DNA of 64,000 bases, taken from Chromobacterium haemolyticum. Its GTDB lineage: Bacteria; Pseudomonadota; Gammaproteobacteria; Burkholderiales; Chromobacteriaceae. Every line of letters starts with the position of its first letter. Position 1 is the first letter of the stretch. Below the pieces are notes generated by a model, which had not been told where the DNA came from, did not search any database, and was given only the letters and a program-made list of their open reading frames with translations. Location of the stretch: contig NZ_MUKU01000021.1 of NCBI RefSeq assembly GCF_002081825.1, forward strand, positions 1 through 64,000. Reading direction: 5' to 3'. A program made the position numbers and the translations under genes. This document shows positions 18,421 to 28,169 of this stretch, in pieces.

Positions 18421-19190
18421 ACCCGACACTCGCCACCCCGGCCGCGGACATTCCGCGCCGCATCCATCAGATCTGGTATCAAGGCGCCGCCGCGCTGCCG
18501 GACAAATATCGCCGCTATCGCGACACCTGGATGCGGCGGCATCCAGACTGGGAGTTCGTGTTCTGGGACGCGCCCCGGATGCAAGCGCTGGTTGACGAGC
18601 ACTACCCTTGGTTCGCCGCTCGCTACGCAAGCTTCGAGCGCGACATCCAACGCATAGACTCCGCGCGCTACCTGTTCCTGGCGCTGCACGGCGGCTTCTA
18701 CATCGACATGGACATCGAAAACCTGCGGCCCATAGACCCGCTGCTGCCTGGAAGGCGACTCATCCTGTCGCGCACCCACGGTTTCAACAACGCGCTGATA
18801 GGCAGCGCGCCCGGCCACCCCTTGTGGGACACCGTGCTGGGCCGGCTGGCGGCCGGCCAGTCCGCGCCGCTGGACCCGGCCATGCCGGCCAGGCTGCGCG
18901 AGTCGCCGGCGATGCGCACCGCCGTCACCGTGGGCCCGCGCTTCTTCACCTGGTGCGCGCAGCAAAGCGGCTGTCTGGACGACCCGGCCACGCTGTGTTG
19001 CCCCGGCTATTACTTCGAACCCGGCTCGCCCACGTCGGACGGCAGCTCCTGGCCGCCGGCCAACGATCCCGACGGCGGCTATGCCCGTCACCACATGGAC
19101 CTTAACTGGCTGGGCCTGCGCCACCGGCTGTTGTCCCGGCTGAACCGGCTGCTGTTGCCCTGGCTGACGCGGCGGCTGCCTTTGCAATGA
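18417..19190 (+). CDS. DXD-motif glycosyltransferase (GT32-like) in NRPS operon
   Basis: 257 residues from a GTG start at 18417 that overlaps the SDR stop (GTGA); no better start lies downstream. The family is suggested by IPRRIHQIWYQG at the N-terminus, HPDWEFVFWD, ARYLFLALHGG and the nucleotide-sugar/metal-binding FYIDMDIENL, with a C-terminal HHMDLNWL. This matches the DXD sugar-transferase family (Pfam Gly_transf_sug, GT32; yeast Och1/Sur1 and capsular sugar transferases). The coupled position at the end of an NRPS operon implies it glycosylates the peptide or a precursor. Donor and acceptor cannot be read. The C-terminus is basic and hydrophobic (LLSRLNRLLLPWLTRR), perhaps a membrane-associating helix. 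Confidence 0.85.
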   Translation: MNPTLATPAADIPRRIHQIWYQGAAALPDKYRRYRDTWMRRHPDWEFVFWDAPRMQALVDEHYPWFAARYASFERDIQRIDSARYLFLALHGGFYIDMDIENLRPIDPLLPGRRLILSRTHGFNNALIGSAPGHPLWDTVLGRLAAGQSAPLDPAMPARLRESPAMRTAVTVGPRFFTWCAQQSGCLDDPATLCCPGYYFEPGSPTSDGSSWPPANDPDGGYARHHMDLNWLGLRHRLLSRLNRLLLPWLTRRLPLQ

Positions 19191-19217
19191 AAAAGTCGCC
19201 GCAAGGCGGCGACTTCA
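19190..19217 (-). terminator. Intrinsic terminator of the MbtH-like gene
   Basis: Arms AAGTCGCC (19193-19200) and GGCGACTT (19208-19215). Read on the - strand the hairpin is followed by a T5 run, so it fits termination of the leftward mbtH-like gene. On the + strand there is no U-tract, so any effect on the glycosyltransferase transcript would be weak. Confidence 0.7.
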
Positions 19218-19237
19218 AAAACAACACATAACAACCA

Positions 19238-19471
19238 TTAATTAGCGGAAGGGGAAGCCGTTTGATTTTCCTGCATGAATTGTCTCAGGCTCAACGGACG
19301 CATATCCGTCCAATTCTTTTCAATATAGTCCAGACACTCCTGTTCTCCTCCGCTGACGCCAAGAGAACGCCAGCCGGCGGGTATTTCGCGATATTCCGGC
19401 CATATCGAATATTGCTCTTCATGATTCATCACCACGATGTATTTGGTTTCATTCATTGCGTCCTGCGTCAT
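19238..19471 (-). CDS. MbtH-like NRPS accessory protein
   Basis: 77 residues when started at the ATG at 19471, which has GGAGG 5 bases upstream; an in-frame ATG 12 bases further upstream overlaps that ribosome site and is less likely. It carries the family signature: [29 protein letters not shown] and SLRQF. MbtH-like proteins bind A domains and promote their folding and adenylation activity, in the cytoplasm. Full family length (about 70 residues plus a short tail). It lies on the opposite strand between NRPS2's operon and NRPS3, with its own terminator, so it is transcribed separately from the synthetases it presumably serves. This arrangement is unusual; mbtH genes are normally co-directional. 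Confidence 0.95.
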   Translation of the reverse strand: MTQDAMNETKYIVVMNHEEQYSIWPEYREIPAGWRSLGVSGGEQECLDYIEKNWTDMRPLSLRQFMQENQTASPSAN

Positions 19472-19712
19472 AAGCACCTCCATGCCGTCGCTAGAAAATT
19501 AAGACAGTTCCAAACAAATAATTTATTCAACCAAAACATTGCTAATTGGAATTGTTTAAATCGGAGAATACCGACCCACAAAACCCGCCAAAGAATATAC
19601 CGCACAAATTGAATATTTTTACAGACCTCGAAAAATAATCGAAATCAAATCGGGCGCGATAAACGCGCAGCCCGATGGGCGACGACAACACATCACCTGG
19701 AAAGCCATTGAA
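19472..19712. promoter_or_regulatory. AT-rich divergent promoter region between MbtH-like gene and NRPS3
   Basis: About 240 bases, visibly much richer in A and T than either flanking gene, with no convincing ORF. It must contain the start signals for both divergent units. A TTGAAT at 19609-19614 is a possible -35 box toward NRPS3, but no good -10 follows at standard spacing. A hairpin lies close to the NRPS3 start: ATCGGGC (19649-19655) pairs with GCCCGAT (19670-19676), extended by GCG/CGC, with loop ATAAA. No LuxR-type box was seen. Confidence 0.5.
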
Positions 19713-22700
19713 ATGAGCGTTAGCGATTGGAACGATAACGATCTGGACCTTCTCGACCATTTGCTGGAACAAGAGCTGGACGTCTTGCCCCCGTCCCCCG
19801 CGCCCGTGGACGGCGGACGGATTCCGCGCGGCGACGCCGCCTCCGGCCCGCTGTCCTTTCAGCAGCAGCGGCTCTGGTTTCTACACCAGCTCAGCGCCGG
19901 CGCCGCCGCCTACAATATCTGCTCCGCCTTCCGCCTCAGCGGCGCCTTGCAGGCGGACGCGCTATGCCGGGCTTTCGATTGCGTGGTGACGCGCCACGCC
20001 TCCCTGCGCACCGCCATTCGCGAAGTGGACGGCGTGGCGACGCAAATCCCGCAGCCCGCCGGCCGCGCCTTTATCGATCGACTGGACTGGTCCGCCTTGC
20101 CGGCCGAAGAAGCCGCGTCCCGGCTGGAAACGCTGGCGCGCCGGGAAAGCGCTCACGCCTTCGACCTGTCCTCCGGCCAGCCGCTGCGCATCGCGCTGGT
20201 GAAGCTGGCGGCGGACGAGCACGCGGTGGTGCTGACCCTGCACCACATCGTCGGCGACGCCTGGTCCCTGGCGGTGCTGATGGACGAAGCCGCCAGCGCC
20301 TACGCCGCGCTCAGCCGCGGCCTCGCGCCGGATCTGCCAGAGCTGCCCATCCAGTACCTGGACTACGCGCGCTGGCAGCATGCCTGCGGCCGACAAGATC
20401 GCTGGGACGCCGACCTCGCCTATTGGAAAGCCCAGCTAGCCGGCCTGCCCACGCTGGAACTGCCCACCGACAAGCCCCGCCCGCCGGTGCAAAGCTTCGA
20501 CGGTGCCACCGTGGGCTTCGACATCGGCGCCGATACCGCCGAGCGCCTGCGCCGGCTGGCGGCGGCCGAGCGCACCACGCTGTTCTGCCTGCTGCTGTCC
20601 GCCTTCCAGGCGCTGCTGGCCCGCCACGCGCGCCAGGACGACCTGGCCATCGGCACCTCGCTGGCCGGACGCGAGCGGGTGGAAACCGAGGGGCTGATCG
20701 GCTTCTTCGCCAATATGCTGGTGATCCGCGCCCGCATCGGCCCGGAAGACAGCTTCCGCCAGTTCGCCCGCCGGCAATCCGACGTCATGCGCGACGCCGT
20801 CGAACACGCCGCGGTGCCCTACGACCAACTGGTCGGCGCGCTGGGCCAGGCCAGCCGCGATCCCAGCCGCAACCCGCTGTTCCAGGTCGCCTTCACCCTG
20901 CTCAACATCCCGGCGGCGATGCCGACGCTGGACGGGCTGCGGCTGACCCCGGTGCTCAGCCAGGAGGCCGCCCGCTTCGACCTTGAGCTGTTCATGCGCG
21001 AGACCGAGGACGGCCTGTCCGGCGCCTTCTCCTACAACACCGCGCTGTTCGAGCGGCTCTCCGTCGAGCGCCTCGCCGAACAACTTAGCCTGCTGCTGGA
21101 CGCCGCCGGCCGCCAGCCGGACGCGCCGCTGGCCGCGCTGCCGCTGACCACGCCGCAACAGGCCGCCTCCCTGCTGACGCTGCCGCTGCGCGCCGCCGCG
21201 CGCGATGGCGTACCGGTGCACCGCGCCTTCAGCCGTTTCGCCGCGATGCAAGCCGACGCCGCAGCGCTGCGCTGCGACGGCCGAGAGCTCAGTTACGGCG
21301 AACTGGAACGGCTGTCGGACACCGCCGCGCGGCGGCTGGCGGCTGCCGGCGTGCGGCCCGGCGATCCCGTCGGCCTGTGGCTGACGCCCTCGTTCGAACT
21401 GATGATCGGCGTGCTGGCCGCGCTCAAGGCCGGCGCCGGCTATGTGCCGATGGACCCGGCCTATCCGGCCGACCGCATCCGCTACATCCTTGAGGACAGC
21501 GGCGCGCGCGCCGTGCTCAGCACCGAGGCGCTGGCGCCTACGCTGCCGCCCTTCGCCGGCCCGCTGCTGACTCTGGACGCGGCGGAGCCCGCGCCGTCGG
21601 CCGCGCTGCCGGCCGGCGACGACCCGGACGGCCTGGCCTACATCATCTACACCTCCGGCTCCACCGGCCGGCCTAAAGGCGTGGCGGTCAGCCACCGCAA
21701 CTGCGCCCGGCTGTTCTCCGGCAGCGCCGAGCTGTTCCAGTTCGGCCCGCGCGAAGTGTGGACGCTGTTCCACTCCTACGCCTTCGACTTCTCCGTATGG
21801 GAAATCTGGGGCGCGCTGGCCCACGGCGGCGTGCTGCTGATTGTGCCGCCACTGCTGGCCCGCTCCTCGGACGCCTTTTACCAGCTGTTGTGCGAGGAAA
21901 AAGTCACCGTGCTGAGCCAGACCCCGTCGGCCTTCCGCCAATTGATGGCCGCCGAGGAGGCAAACCCGCGCGAAGGCGATCTGGCGCTGCGCTACGTCGT
22001 CTTCGGCGGCGAGGCGCTGGACCTCAGCAGCCTGGAGCCCTGGCTGGACCGTCACGGCGACGACTACCCGCGGTTGATCAATATGTACGGCATCACCGAA
22101 ACCACCGTGCACGTGACCTTCCGCCGCATCGGCCTGCCCGAGATCAAGCGCAAGCTGGGCAGCGTGATCGGCGCGCCTCTCCCCGACCTGTGCATCCGCC
22201 TGCTGGACGATGCGCTGCAGCCGGTGCCGCCGGGCATGGTGGGCGAAATCCACGTCGGCGGCGCCGGCGTTGCGCTGGGCTACGTCAATCAGCCGGAGCT
22301 GAGCGCCCAACGCTTCATGCCGGATCCGCACCTGGACAGCGGCCTGCGCTTCTACCGCAGCGGCGATCTGGCCCGCGTCACCCCGCGCGGCGAACTGGAA
22401 TACCGCGGCCGCGCCGACCAACAGGTCAAGCTGCGCGGCTTCCGCATCGAAACCGCCGAAATCCAGGCCTTGCTCAGCCAGCACCCGGCGGTGGCGGAAG
22501 CCGCCGTGGTGGTGCGCGGCGAAGGCGATCAGGCGCGTCTGGTCGCCTATGTCGCCAAGCGTAGCGGCCTGGAAGCCGCCGCCGCCAAGGACAAGGAAAA
22601 GGGCTGGCTGCCCGCCTTCGACATGATCTACGAGGACGCGCCGGCCGAGGACGCCGACCTCGATCTGGTCGGCTGGACCGACTCCTACGACAACGCCCTG

Positions 22701-25700
22701 ATTCCCGCCGCCCACATGCGGCGCTGGCGCGACGAGATCCTGAGCCGCATCCGCGCGTTGCATCCGCGCCGGGTGCTGGAAATCGGCGTCGGCAGCGGCA
22801 TGCTGTTGCTCGCCGTCGCCCCGGACAGCGAGCGCTACCACGGCCTGGACTTCTCCGCCCGCGCGCTGGAGCGCCTGGGCCGCACCGTGGCGGCGCGCGG
22901 CCTGAACCAGGTGAAGCTGGAGCGGCGCGAAGCCCGCGACCTGGCCGGCCTGCCGGACGACTTCGACACCGTGATCATCAATTCCGTGGCGCAATACTTC
23001 CCCGACGCCGCCTACTTCCTGGACGTGGTGGACCAGGCGCTGGCGCGGCTGCGTCCGGGCGGCAAACTGCTGCTGGGCGACCTGCGCCACCTGGGCATGC
23101 TGCGGCACTTCCAGGCCAGCCGCCTGCTGCACCGCCTGCCCGCCGCCGCCCGCCCGACGCGGGCGGAACTGCGCCGTCAACTGGACGCGCTGATCGCGGA
23201 AGAAAAGGAACTGCTGGTGGACCCGGCGCTGTTCCGCCGGCTGGCGCGCCGCCGCGGCGACATCGCCGCGATAGAAATCCGCCTGAAAGAAGACGGCGGC
23301 GACTGCGAACTGACCACCTATCGCTACGACGTGGTGCTGAGCAAGGGCGCGCCGAACGCCGCTCCCGCCCCTGATGCGCGGCGCCCGCGGTCCGGCCTGG
23401 CCAACCGCCGCGCCGCCGAGGTCAACCGCTTCCTCGCCTGGCTGGATCATGATCAGGTCAACAGCACGGCCGACGACGAAACCGCCGACGGTCAGCCCTG
23501 GCGGGCGCAAGCGCTGCCCGACACCGCCGAGCCCGCGGAGCTGTTGGCGGCGGCCGCCGCCGACGGCCTGGCCGCGCGCCTCTGCTGGAGCGAAAACGCC
23601 GCCGACGGCCGGTTCGACCTGGCGCTGGCCGCCACCGCCGACGCCTTGCCCGCGCTGCCGCTGGAGCGGCTGGACGGCGGCGACGACGGCGAGCCCGCCG
23701 ACTGCTTCAACACCCCGGCGCAAAGCCAGCCGCGCGACGCGCTGGGGCCGGAATTGCGCCGTCATCTCGCCTCGCGCCTGCCCGACTACATGCTGCCCGC
23801 CGCCTTCGTCACGCTGGACAAGCTGCCGCTGACCCATAGCGGCAAACTGGATTGGCGCGCGCTGCCCGAACCCGGCCAGTCCGAACAAGGCGGCGTCGAT
23901 GCCGGTGCGCCGCCGCGCAGCCGCGCCGAAAGCGAGGTGGCCCGCATCTGGGGCGAAGTGCTGGGCGCCGGCGGCCTGGGCCGCGAACAAAACTTCTTCG
24001 AAGCCGGCGGCCATTCGCTGCTGGCCACCCGGGTCATGTCCCGGCTGCGCGCCGAATTCGGCGTCGAACTACCCCTGCGCACCTTGTTTGAACACCCGAC
24101 GGTGGCCGAATTCGCCGTTGCCCTGGCGGAACGCGTCGAGCTGGAAGACCCGGTCGCGCCGGCGTCCGCGCCGGAATGCCGCATCCCCCTGGCGGACCGC
24201 TCGCGGCCGCTGCCGGCCTCCTTCGCCCAGCAGCGCTTCTGGTTCCTGGAGCGGCTGGACCAGAGCGAAAACGGCGTCTACAACATCGCCCAGGGCCTGC
24301 GCCTGCGCGGCCGCCTGAACCACGCCGCGCTGCGCGCCGCGCTGGCCGGCGTGGTCCGCCGCCACGAGGCGCTGCGCACCCGTTTCGCACTGAGCGACGG
24401 CGAGCTGCGGCAAATCGTCGAAAACGGCGACGGGCCGGAACTGCAAGAACAGACGCTGCGCGTGGCCGCCGGCGAGAGCCTGGACGCGGCGCTGAATCGC
24501 GCCGCCGAAGCCTTCGCCCGGCCCAAATTCGACCTGGAGGCCGCGCCGCCGCTGCGCTTCGCCCTGCTGAGTATCGCGCCGGACGACGCCGCTTTGCTGA
24601 TCGCGCTTCACCATGCTCTGTCCGACGGCTGGTCGCTGGGGGTGCTGGTGCGGGAGTTCGGCGAACTGTACGCCGCCGCGCTGGAGCAACGCCCGCCCCG
24701 CCTGCCCGCCCTGCCCATCCAATACGGCGACTTCGCCCAATGGCAACGCGACGCCCTGGCCGGCGAGCGCTTCGAACACATGCTGGCGCGCTGGAAAACG
24801 CGCCTGGCCGACGCCCCGGCGGAACTGGAGCTGCTGGGCGACCGGCCGCGCGGCATGGGCGCCATCGGCCGCCCGCGCCGCGGGCGCTTCGTCCGCTTCA
24901 GCTTCTCGCCGGCGGAAACCCAGAGCTTGCGCCGGCTGGCCGAGCGCGCCGGCGGCACGCTGTACATGGTGCTGCTGGCCGGCTACGCCGAACTGCTGTC
25001 GCGCTACAGCGGCCAGCGCGATCTGGTGATAGGCAGCCCCATCGCCAACCGCCAGCACGCGGACCTGGAGGGCCTGATCGGCTGCTTCGTCAATACCCTG
25101 GCGCTGCGCGTCGATCTGAGCGGCGCGCCCAGCGCGCTGCAATTGCTGGCGCGGGTGCGCGATGTAGTGCTGGAAGCCTACGAACTGCAAGACCTGCCCT
25201 TTGAAACCATCGTCGACGCGCTGCGGCTGGATCGCTCGCTGACGCGCAACCCGCTGTTCCAGACCATGCTGGTGCTGCAAAACGCGCCGCTGGACACGCT
25301 GCGCCTGCCGGGGCTGGAGCTGGAAACCCTGTCCAGCGACGACAGCTCCCCGCGCTTCGACCTGACCCTGACCCTGCACGAAGCCGACGGCGGCTTGCAG
25401 GCGATACTGGAATACGACGTCGACCTGTTCGAGGAAGCCGGCGCGCGCCGCCTGGCCTCCCGCTTGCAACGCTTGCTGCTGGCCATGGCCGCGCAGCCGG
25501 AGCAAGCGCCGTCGCGCCTGGCGCTGCTGGACGCGGACGAAACCCGGCGGCTGCTGGAACAAGACGATGAAGCGGCGTCCGCACCGGCCACCCTGCTGCC
25601 CCTGATAGAGGCCAGCGCCGCCGCCGCGGCGGAAGCGACGGCCTTGAGCGACGAGCGCCGCAGCCTGAGCTATGGCGAACTCAACCGCCGCGCCAATCAA

Positions 25701-28169
25701 CTGGCGCGACGCCTGATCGCCCTCGGCGTCGGCCCGGAGGACATCGTCGCCATCGCGCTGCCGCGCTCCGCCGACACCGTGGTGGCCTTGCTTGCAGCGT
25801 TGAAAGCCGGCGCGGCCTATCTGCCACTGGACCTGGACTACCCCCCGGCCCGCATCGCCTTCATGTTGAAGGACGCCGCCCCGCGCTGCGTGCTGACCCT
25901 GAGCGACGCCACGCTGCCGAACGGCGCGGCGCGGCTGGATTTTGACGACCCGGCCCTGCAAGCGCAGCTGGCCTCGCTGCCTGACGGCAACCCCGCCGAC
26001 CACGAGCGCGTCCGCCCGCTGCGGCCCAGCCACCCCGCCTACCTGATCTACACCTCAGGCTCCACCGGCGCCCCCAAGGGCGTGGCGATCCAGCACGGCA
26101 ATCTACACGCCTCCACCGCCGCCCGGCTCGCCTTCTATCCTGCGGAGCTGTCGCGCCCGGGCACCGCCTTCCTGCTGCTGCCCTCCTTCTCCTTCGATAG
26201 CTCGGTGGCCCTGCTGTTCTGGTCGCTGGCCTGCGGCGGCCGGCTGATCGTCAGCCGCGCCGGCGGCCAACTGGAACCCGGCTACCTGGCCGGCCTGGTG
26301 GAACGCGAGCGGGCCGAGGTCTGGCTCAGCCTGCCCTCGCTGTACCGGACCGTGGCGCAAGCCCAGCCCACCGGCTGGGGCGGATCGCTGCGCGCGGTGC
26401 TGTTCGGCGGCGAAGCGGTAACGGCCGGCGACCTGATAGGCGAGGGCCGACGCTTCTACAACGAATACGGCCCCACCGAGGCCACCGTCTGGGGCACCGC
26501 GACGGAAATCGCCTTGCGCGACGGCCAGCCCGTCGACATCGGCCGCGCCATCCCCGGCTACCGCGCCTATATCCTGGACGAAGCCTTGCAGCCGACGGCG
26601 CCCGGCCTGGCCGGCGAACTCTATCTCGCCGGCCCCGGCGTCGCCCGCGGCTATCTGCGCCGCCCGCGGCTGACCGCAGAACGCTTTCTCCCCAACCCCT
26701 TCCGGGACGGCGAGCGGATCTACCGCACCGGGGACCGCGCCCGCTGGCTGGCCGACGGCCGCATCGAATATCTGGGTCGCGGCGACCAACAGCTGAAGCT
26801 GCGCGGCTACCGCATCGAAACCGGCGAAATCGAAGCCGCGCTCAGCGCGCAGCCCGGCATCGCCGCCGCCGCGGTGGCCTTGCACCACGCGCCGCCCGCC
26901 GCCGCGCGGCTGGTGGGCTATCTGGTGCCGACGGACGGCGAGGCGGACACCGCCGCGCTGCGCCGCGCGCTGGCCGAACAACTGCCGGAATACATGATTC
27001 CCAGCGCCTGGGTTAGCCTGACGGCGCTGCCGCTGACGCCCAACGGCAAGCTGGACCGCCGCGCGCTGCCGGCGCCGGCACTGGCCGCACGCGCCTACCG
27101 CGCGCCGAGCACCCCGTTGGAAAAACAACTGGCCGCGCTGTTCGCCGCCACGCTGGGCCTGCCGAACATAGGCGTGGACGATAGCTTCTTCGACATGGGC
27201 GGCCACTCGCTGCTAACGCTGCAACTGCTGTCCCGCGTCCGCGAGGAACTGGGCGTGGAGCTGCCGCTGGCCTCGCTATTCACCTCCGGCACCGTCGCCG
27301 AGTTCGCCCGGCTGGTTCAGGAGGCCGGCCAAACCGCCGCGCCGTCGGTGCTGGTGCCAATCCGGACCGATGGCGACGAAGCCACCTTGCTGCTGGTCCA
27401 CGACGGCTCCGGCCAGATCATCGGCTATCAAAAACTGGTGGAGCAGCTGTCGCCGCGCTGGCGCGTCTACGGCCTGCAAGCCGCGGGACTGGACCCGACC
27501 GTCGCGTCCGACGACAGCGTGACGGCCATGGCCGCGCGCTACGCCGCCGCCGTGCTGCAAGCCGGCCTGACCGGACCGTTGATCCTGGCCGGCCATTCCT
27601 TCGGCGCGGCGGTGGCGGCGGAACTGGCGCGGCGGCTGGTCGAGGCCGGCGTTGAAGTCAGCCTGCTGGCGGCGCTGGACGCGCCGCCGCGCCCGGACGC
27701 CGGCTTCCTGAACGAGCTGCCCCAGGACGAAGCCGGGCTGCTGCATTACATGGCCCGCACCGTGGAAATCGCCACCGGCAAAACGCTGGCCGTCTCGGAG
27801 GACATGCTGCGGCCGCTAGACCGCGCCGGCCGCTTCGCGCTGCTCAGCCGGCAGGTACAGGCCTCCGGCCTGTTCCCCCAGGGCATGGACCCGCGCCGGG
27901 TGGAAGCCATGTTCGACGTCTACCGCGCCAACCTGCTCAGCCTGCGCGGCCACCAGCCGCAAACCGCGCCCTGCCCGGTGGCGGTGTGGATCACCGACGG
28001 CCTGGCCGCCGCCACGGCCGGACCGGCCGACCTGGGCTGGTCCGACTACGCCGCCGGCCCCGTCCAGGTGTTCCGCGCCGCCGGCGAACACGCCGACATG
28101 CTGCGCGAACCGCATGTGGCCGGGCTGGCGGACAGCCTGGAGCGCGCGATGCGAGAACGCCATGTCTAA
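19713..28169 (+). CDS. Nonribosomal peptide synthetase NRPS3: C-A(Thr, N-methyl)-T / C-A-T-TE
   Basis: 2818 residues, terminating synthetase. After an acidic N-terminus (NDLDLLDHLLEQEL, possible docking helix) come C of L-to-L type (FQQQRLWFLHQL; LHHIVGDAWS near 20240) and A with code D-F-W-S-V-G-M-V-H-K (Thr-like). This A domain is split by an N-methyltransferase inserted between A8 and A9 (about 22600-23350; VLEIGVGSGMLL SAM motif, NSVAQYFP). Then T (AGGHSLL near 24004), a second C (LHHALSDGWS near 24607), A with code D-S-A-L-L-G-E-V-W-K (no match I recognise), T (MGGHSLL near 27196) and a C-terminal thioesterase (GHSFGA near 27592; GEHADML near 28084). Predicted order: N-methyl-Thr, then an unknown residue, then release by hydrolysis or cyclisation. 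No E domain is present. Transcribed from its own promoter region. Confidence 0.96.
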   Translation: MSVSDWNDNDLDLLDHLLEQELDVLPPSPAPVDGGRIPRGDAASGPLSFQQQRLWFLHQLSAGAAAYNICSAFRLSGALQADALCRAFDCVVTRHASLRTAIREVDGVATQIPQPAGRAFIDRLDWSALPAEEAASRLETLARRESAHAFDLSSGQPLRIALVKLAADEHAVVLTLHHIVGDAWSLAVLMDEAASAYAALSRGLAPDLPELPIQYLDYARWQHACGRQDRWDADLAYWKAQLAGLPTLELPTDKPRPPVQSFDGATVGFDIGADTAERLRRLAAAERTTLFCLLLSAFQALLARHARQDDLAIGTSLAGRERVETEGLIGFFANMLVIRARIGPEDSFRQFARRQSDVMRDAVEHAAVPYDQLVGALGQASRDPSRNPLFQVAFTLLNIPAAMPTLDGLRLTPVLSQEAARFDLELFMRETEDGLSGAFSYNTALFERLSVERLAEQLSLLLDAAGRQPDAPLAALPLTTPQQAASLLTLPLRAAARDGVPVHRAFSRFAAMQADAAALRCDGRELSYGELERLSDTAARRLAAAGVRPGDPVGLWLTPSFELMIGVLAALKAGAGYVPMDPAYPADRIRYILEDSGARAVLSTEALAPTLPPFAGPLLTLDAAEPAPSAALPAGDDPDGLAYIIYTSGSTGRPKGVAVSHRNCARLFSGSAELFQFGPREVWTLFHSYAFDFSVWEIWGALAHGGVLLIVPPLLARSSDAFYQLLCEEKVTVLSQTPSAFRQLMAAEEANPREGDLALRYVVFGGEALDLSSLEPWLDRHGDDYPRLINMYGITETTVHVTFRRIGLPEIKRKLGSVIGAPLPDLCIRLLDDALQPVPPGMVGEIHVGGAGVALGYVNQPELSAQRFMPDPHLDSGLRFYRSGDLARVTPRGELEYRGRADQQVKLRGFRIETAEIQALLSQHPAVAEAAVVVRGEGDQARLVAYVAKRSGLEAAAAKDKEKGWLPAFDMIYEDAPAEDADLDLVGWTDSYDNALIPAAHMRRWRDEILSRIRALHPRRVLEIGVGSGMLLLAVAPDSERYHGLDFSARALERLGRTVAARGLNQVKLERREARDLAGLPDDFDTVIINSVAQYFPDAAYFLDVVDQALARLRPGGKLLLGDLRHLGMLRHFQASRLLHRLPAAARPTRAELRRQLDALIAEEKELLVDPALFRRLARRRGDIAAIEIRLKEDGGDCELTTYRYDVVLSKGAPNAAPAPDARRPRSGLANRRAAEVNRFLAWLDHDQVNSTADDETADGQPWRAQALPDTAEPAELLAAAAADGLAARLCWSENAADGRFDLALAATADALPALPLERLDGGDDGEPADCFNTPAQSQPRDALGPELRRHLASRLPDYMLPAAFVTLDKLPLTHSGKLDWRALPEPGQSEQGGVDAGAPPRSRAESEVARIWGEVLGAGGLGREQNFFEAGGHSLLATRVMSRLRAEFGVELPLRTLFEHPTVAEFAVALAERVELEDPVAPASAPECRIPLADRSRPLPASFAQQRFWFLERLDQSENGVYNIAQGLRLRGRLNHAALRAALAGVVRRHEALRTRFALSDGELRQIVENGDGPELQEQTLRVAAGESLDAALNRAAEAFARPKFDLEAAPPLRFALLSIAPDDAALLIALHHALSDGWSLGVLVREFGELYAAALEQRPPRLPALPIQYGDFAQWQRDALAGERFEHMLARWKTRLADAPAELELLGDRPRGMGAIGRPRRGRFVRFSFSPAETQSLRRLAERAGGTLYMVLLAGYAELLSRYSGQRDLVIGSPIANRQHADLEGLIGCFVNTLALRVDLSGAPSALQLLARVRDVVLEAYELQDLPFETIVDALRLDRSLTRNPLFQTMLVLQNAPLDTLRLPGLELETLSSDDSSPRFDLTLTLHEADGGLQAILEYDVDLFEEAGARRLASRLQRLLLAMAAQPEQAPSRLALLDADETRRLLEQDDEAASAPATLLPLIEASAAAAAEATALSDERRSLSYGELNRRANQLARRLIALGVGPEDIVAIALPRSADTVVALLAALKAGAAYLPLDLDYPPARIAFMLKDAAPRCVLTLSDATLPNGAARLDFDDPALQAQLASLPDGNPADHERVRPLRPSHPAYLIYTSGSTGAPKGVAIQHGNLHASTAARLAFYPAELSRPGTAFLLLPSFSFDSSVALLFWSLACGGRLIVSRAGGQLEPGYLAGLVERERAEVWLSLPSLYRTVAQAQPTGWGGSLRAVLFGGEAVTAGDLIGEGRRFYNEYGPTEATVWGTATEIALRDGQPVDIGRAIPGYRAYILDEALQPTAPGLAGELYLAGPGVARGYLRRPRLTAERFLPNPFRDGERIYRTGDRARWLADGRIEYLGRGDQQLKLRGYRIETGEIEAALSAQPGIAAAAVALHHAPPAAARLVGYLVPTDGEADTAALRRALAEQLPEYMIPSAWVSLTALPLTPNGKLDRRALPAPALAARAYRAPSTPLEKQLAALFAATLGLPNIGVDDSFFDMGGHSLLTLQLLSRVREELGVELPLASLFTSGTVAEFARLVQEAGQTAAPSVLVPIRTDGDEATLLLVHDGSGQIIGYQKLVEQLSPRWRVYGLQAAGLDPTVASDDSVTAMAARYAAAVLQAGLTGPLILAGHSFGAAVAAELARRLVEAGVEVSLLAALDAPPRPDAGFLNELPQDEAGLLHYMARTVEIATGKTLAVSEDMLRPLDRAGRFALLSRQVQASGLFPQGMDPRRVEAMFDVYRANLLSLRGHQPQTAPCPVAVWITDGLAAATAGPADLGWSDYAAGPVQVFRAAGEHADMLREPHVAGLADSLERAMRERHV

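Noticed and set aside
19472-19712. LuxR/CviR-type quorum-sensing box before NRPS3
   Set aside because: Looked for a CTG-N10-CAG-type palindrome; none found, so quorum control cannot be claimed from sequence.
20436-24014. 1192-codon open frame on the - strand inside NRPS3, and similar long antisense frames in NRPS1 and NRPS2
   Set aside because: Composition is dominated by Gln, Gly, Val and Arg without any recognisable motif. Such frames arise from the very high GC third positions of the sense genes.
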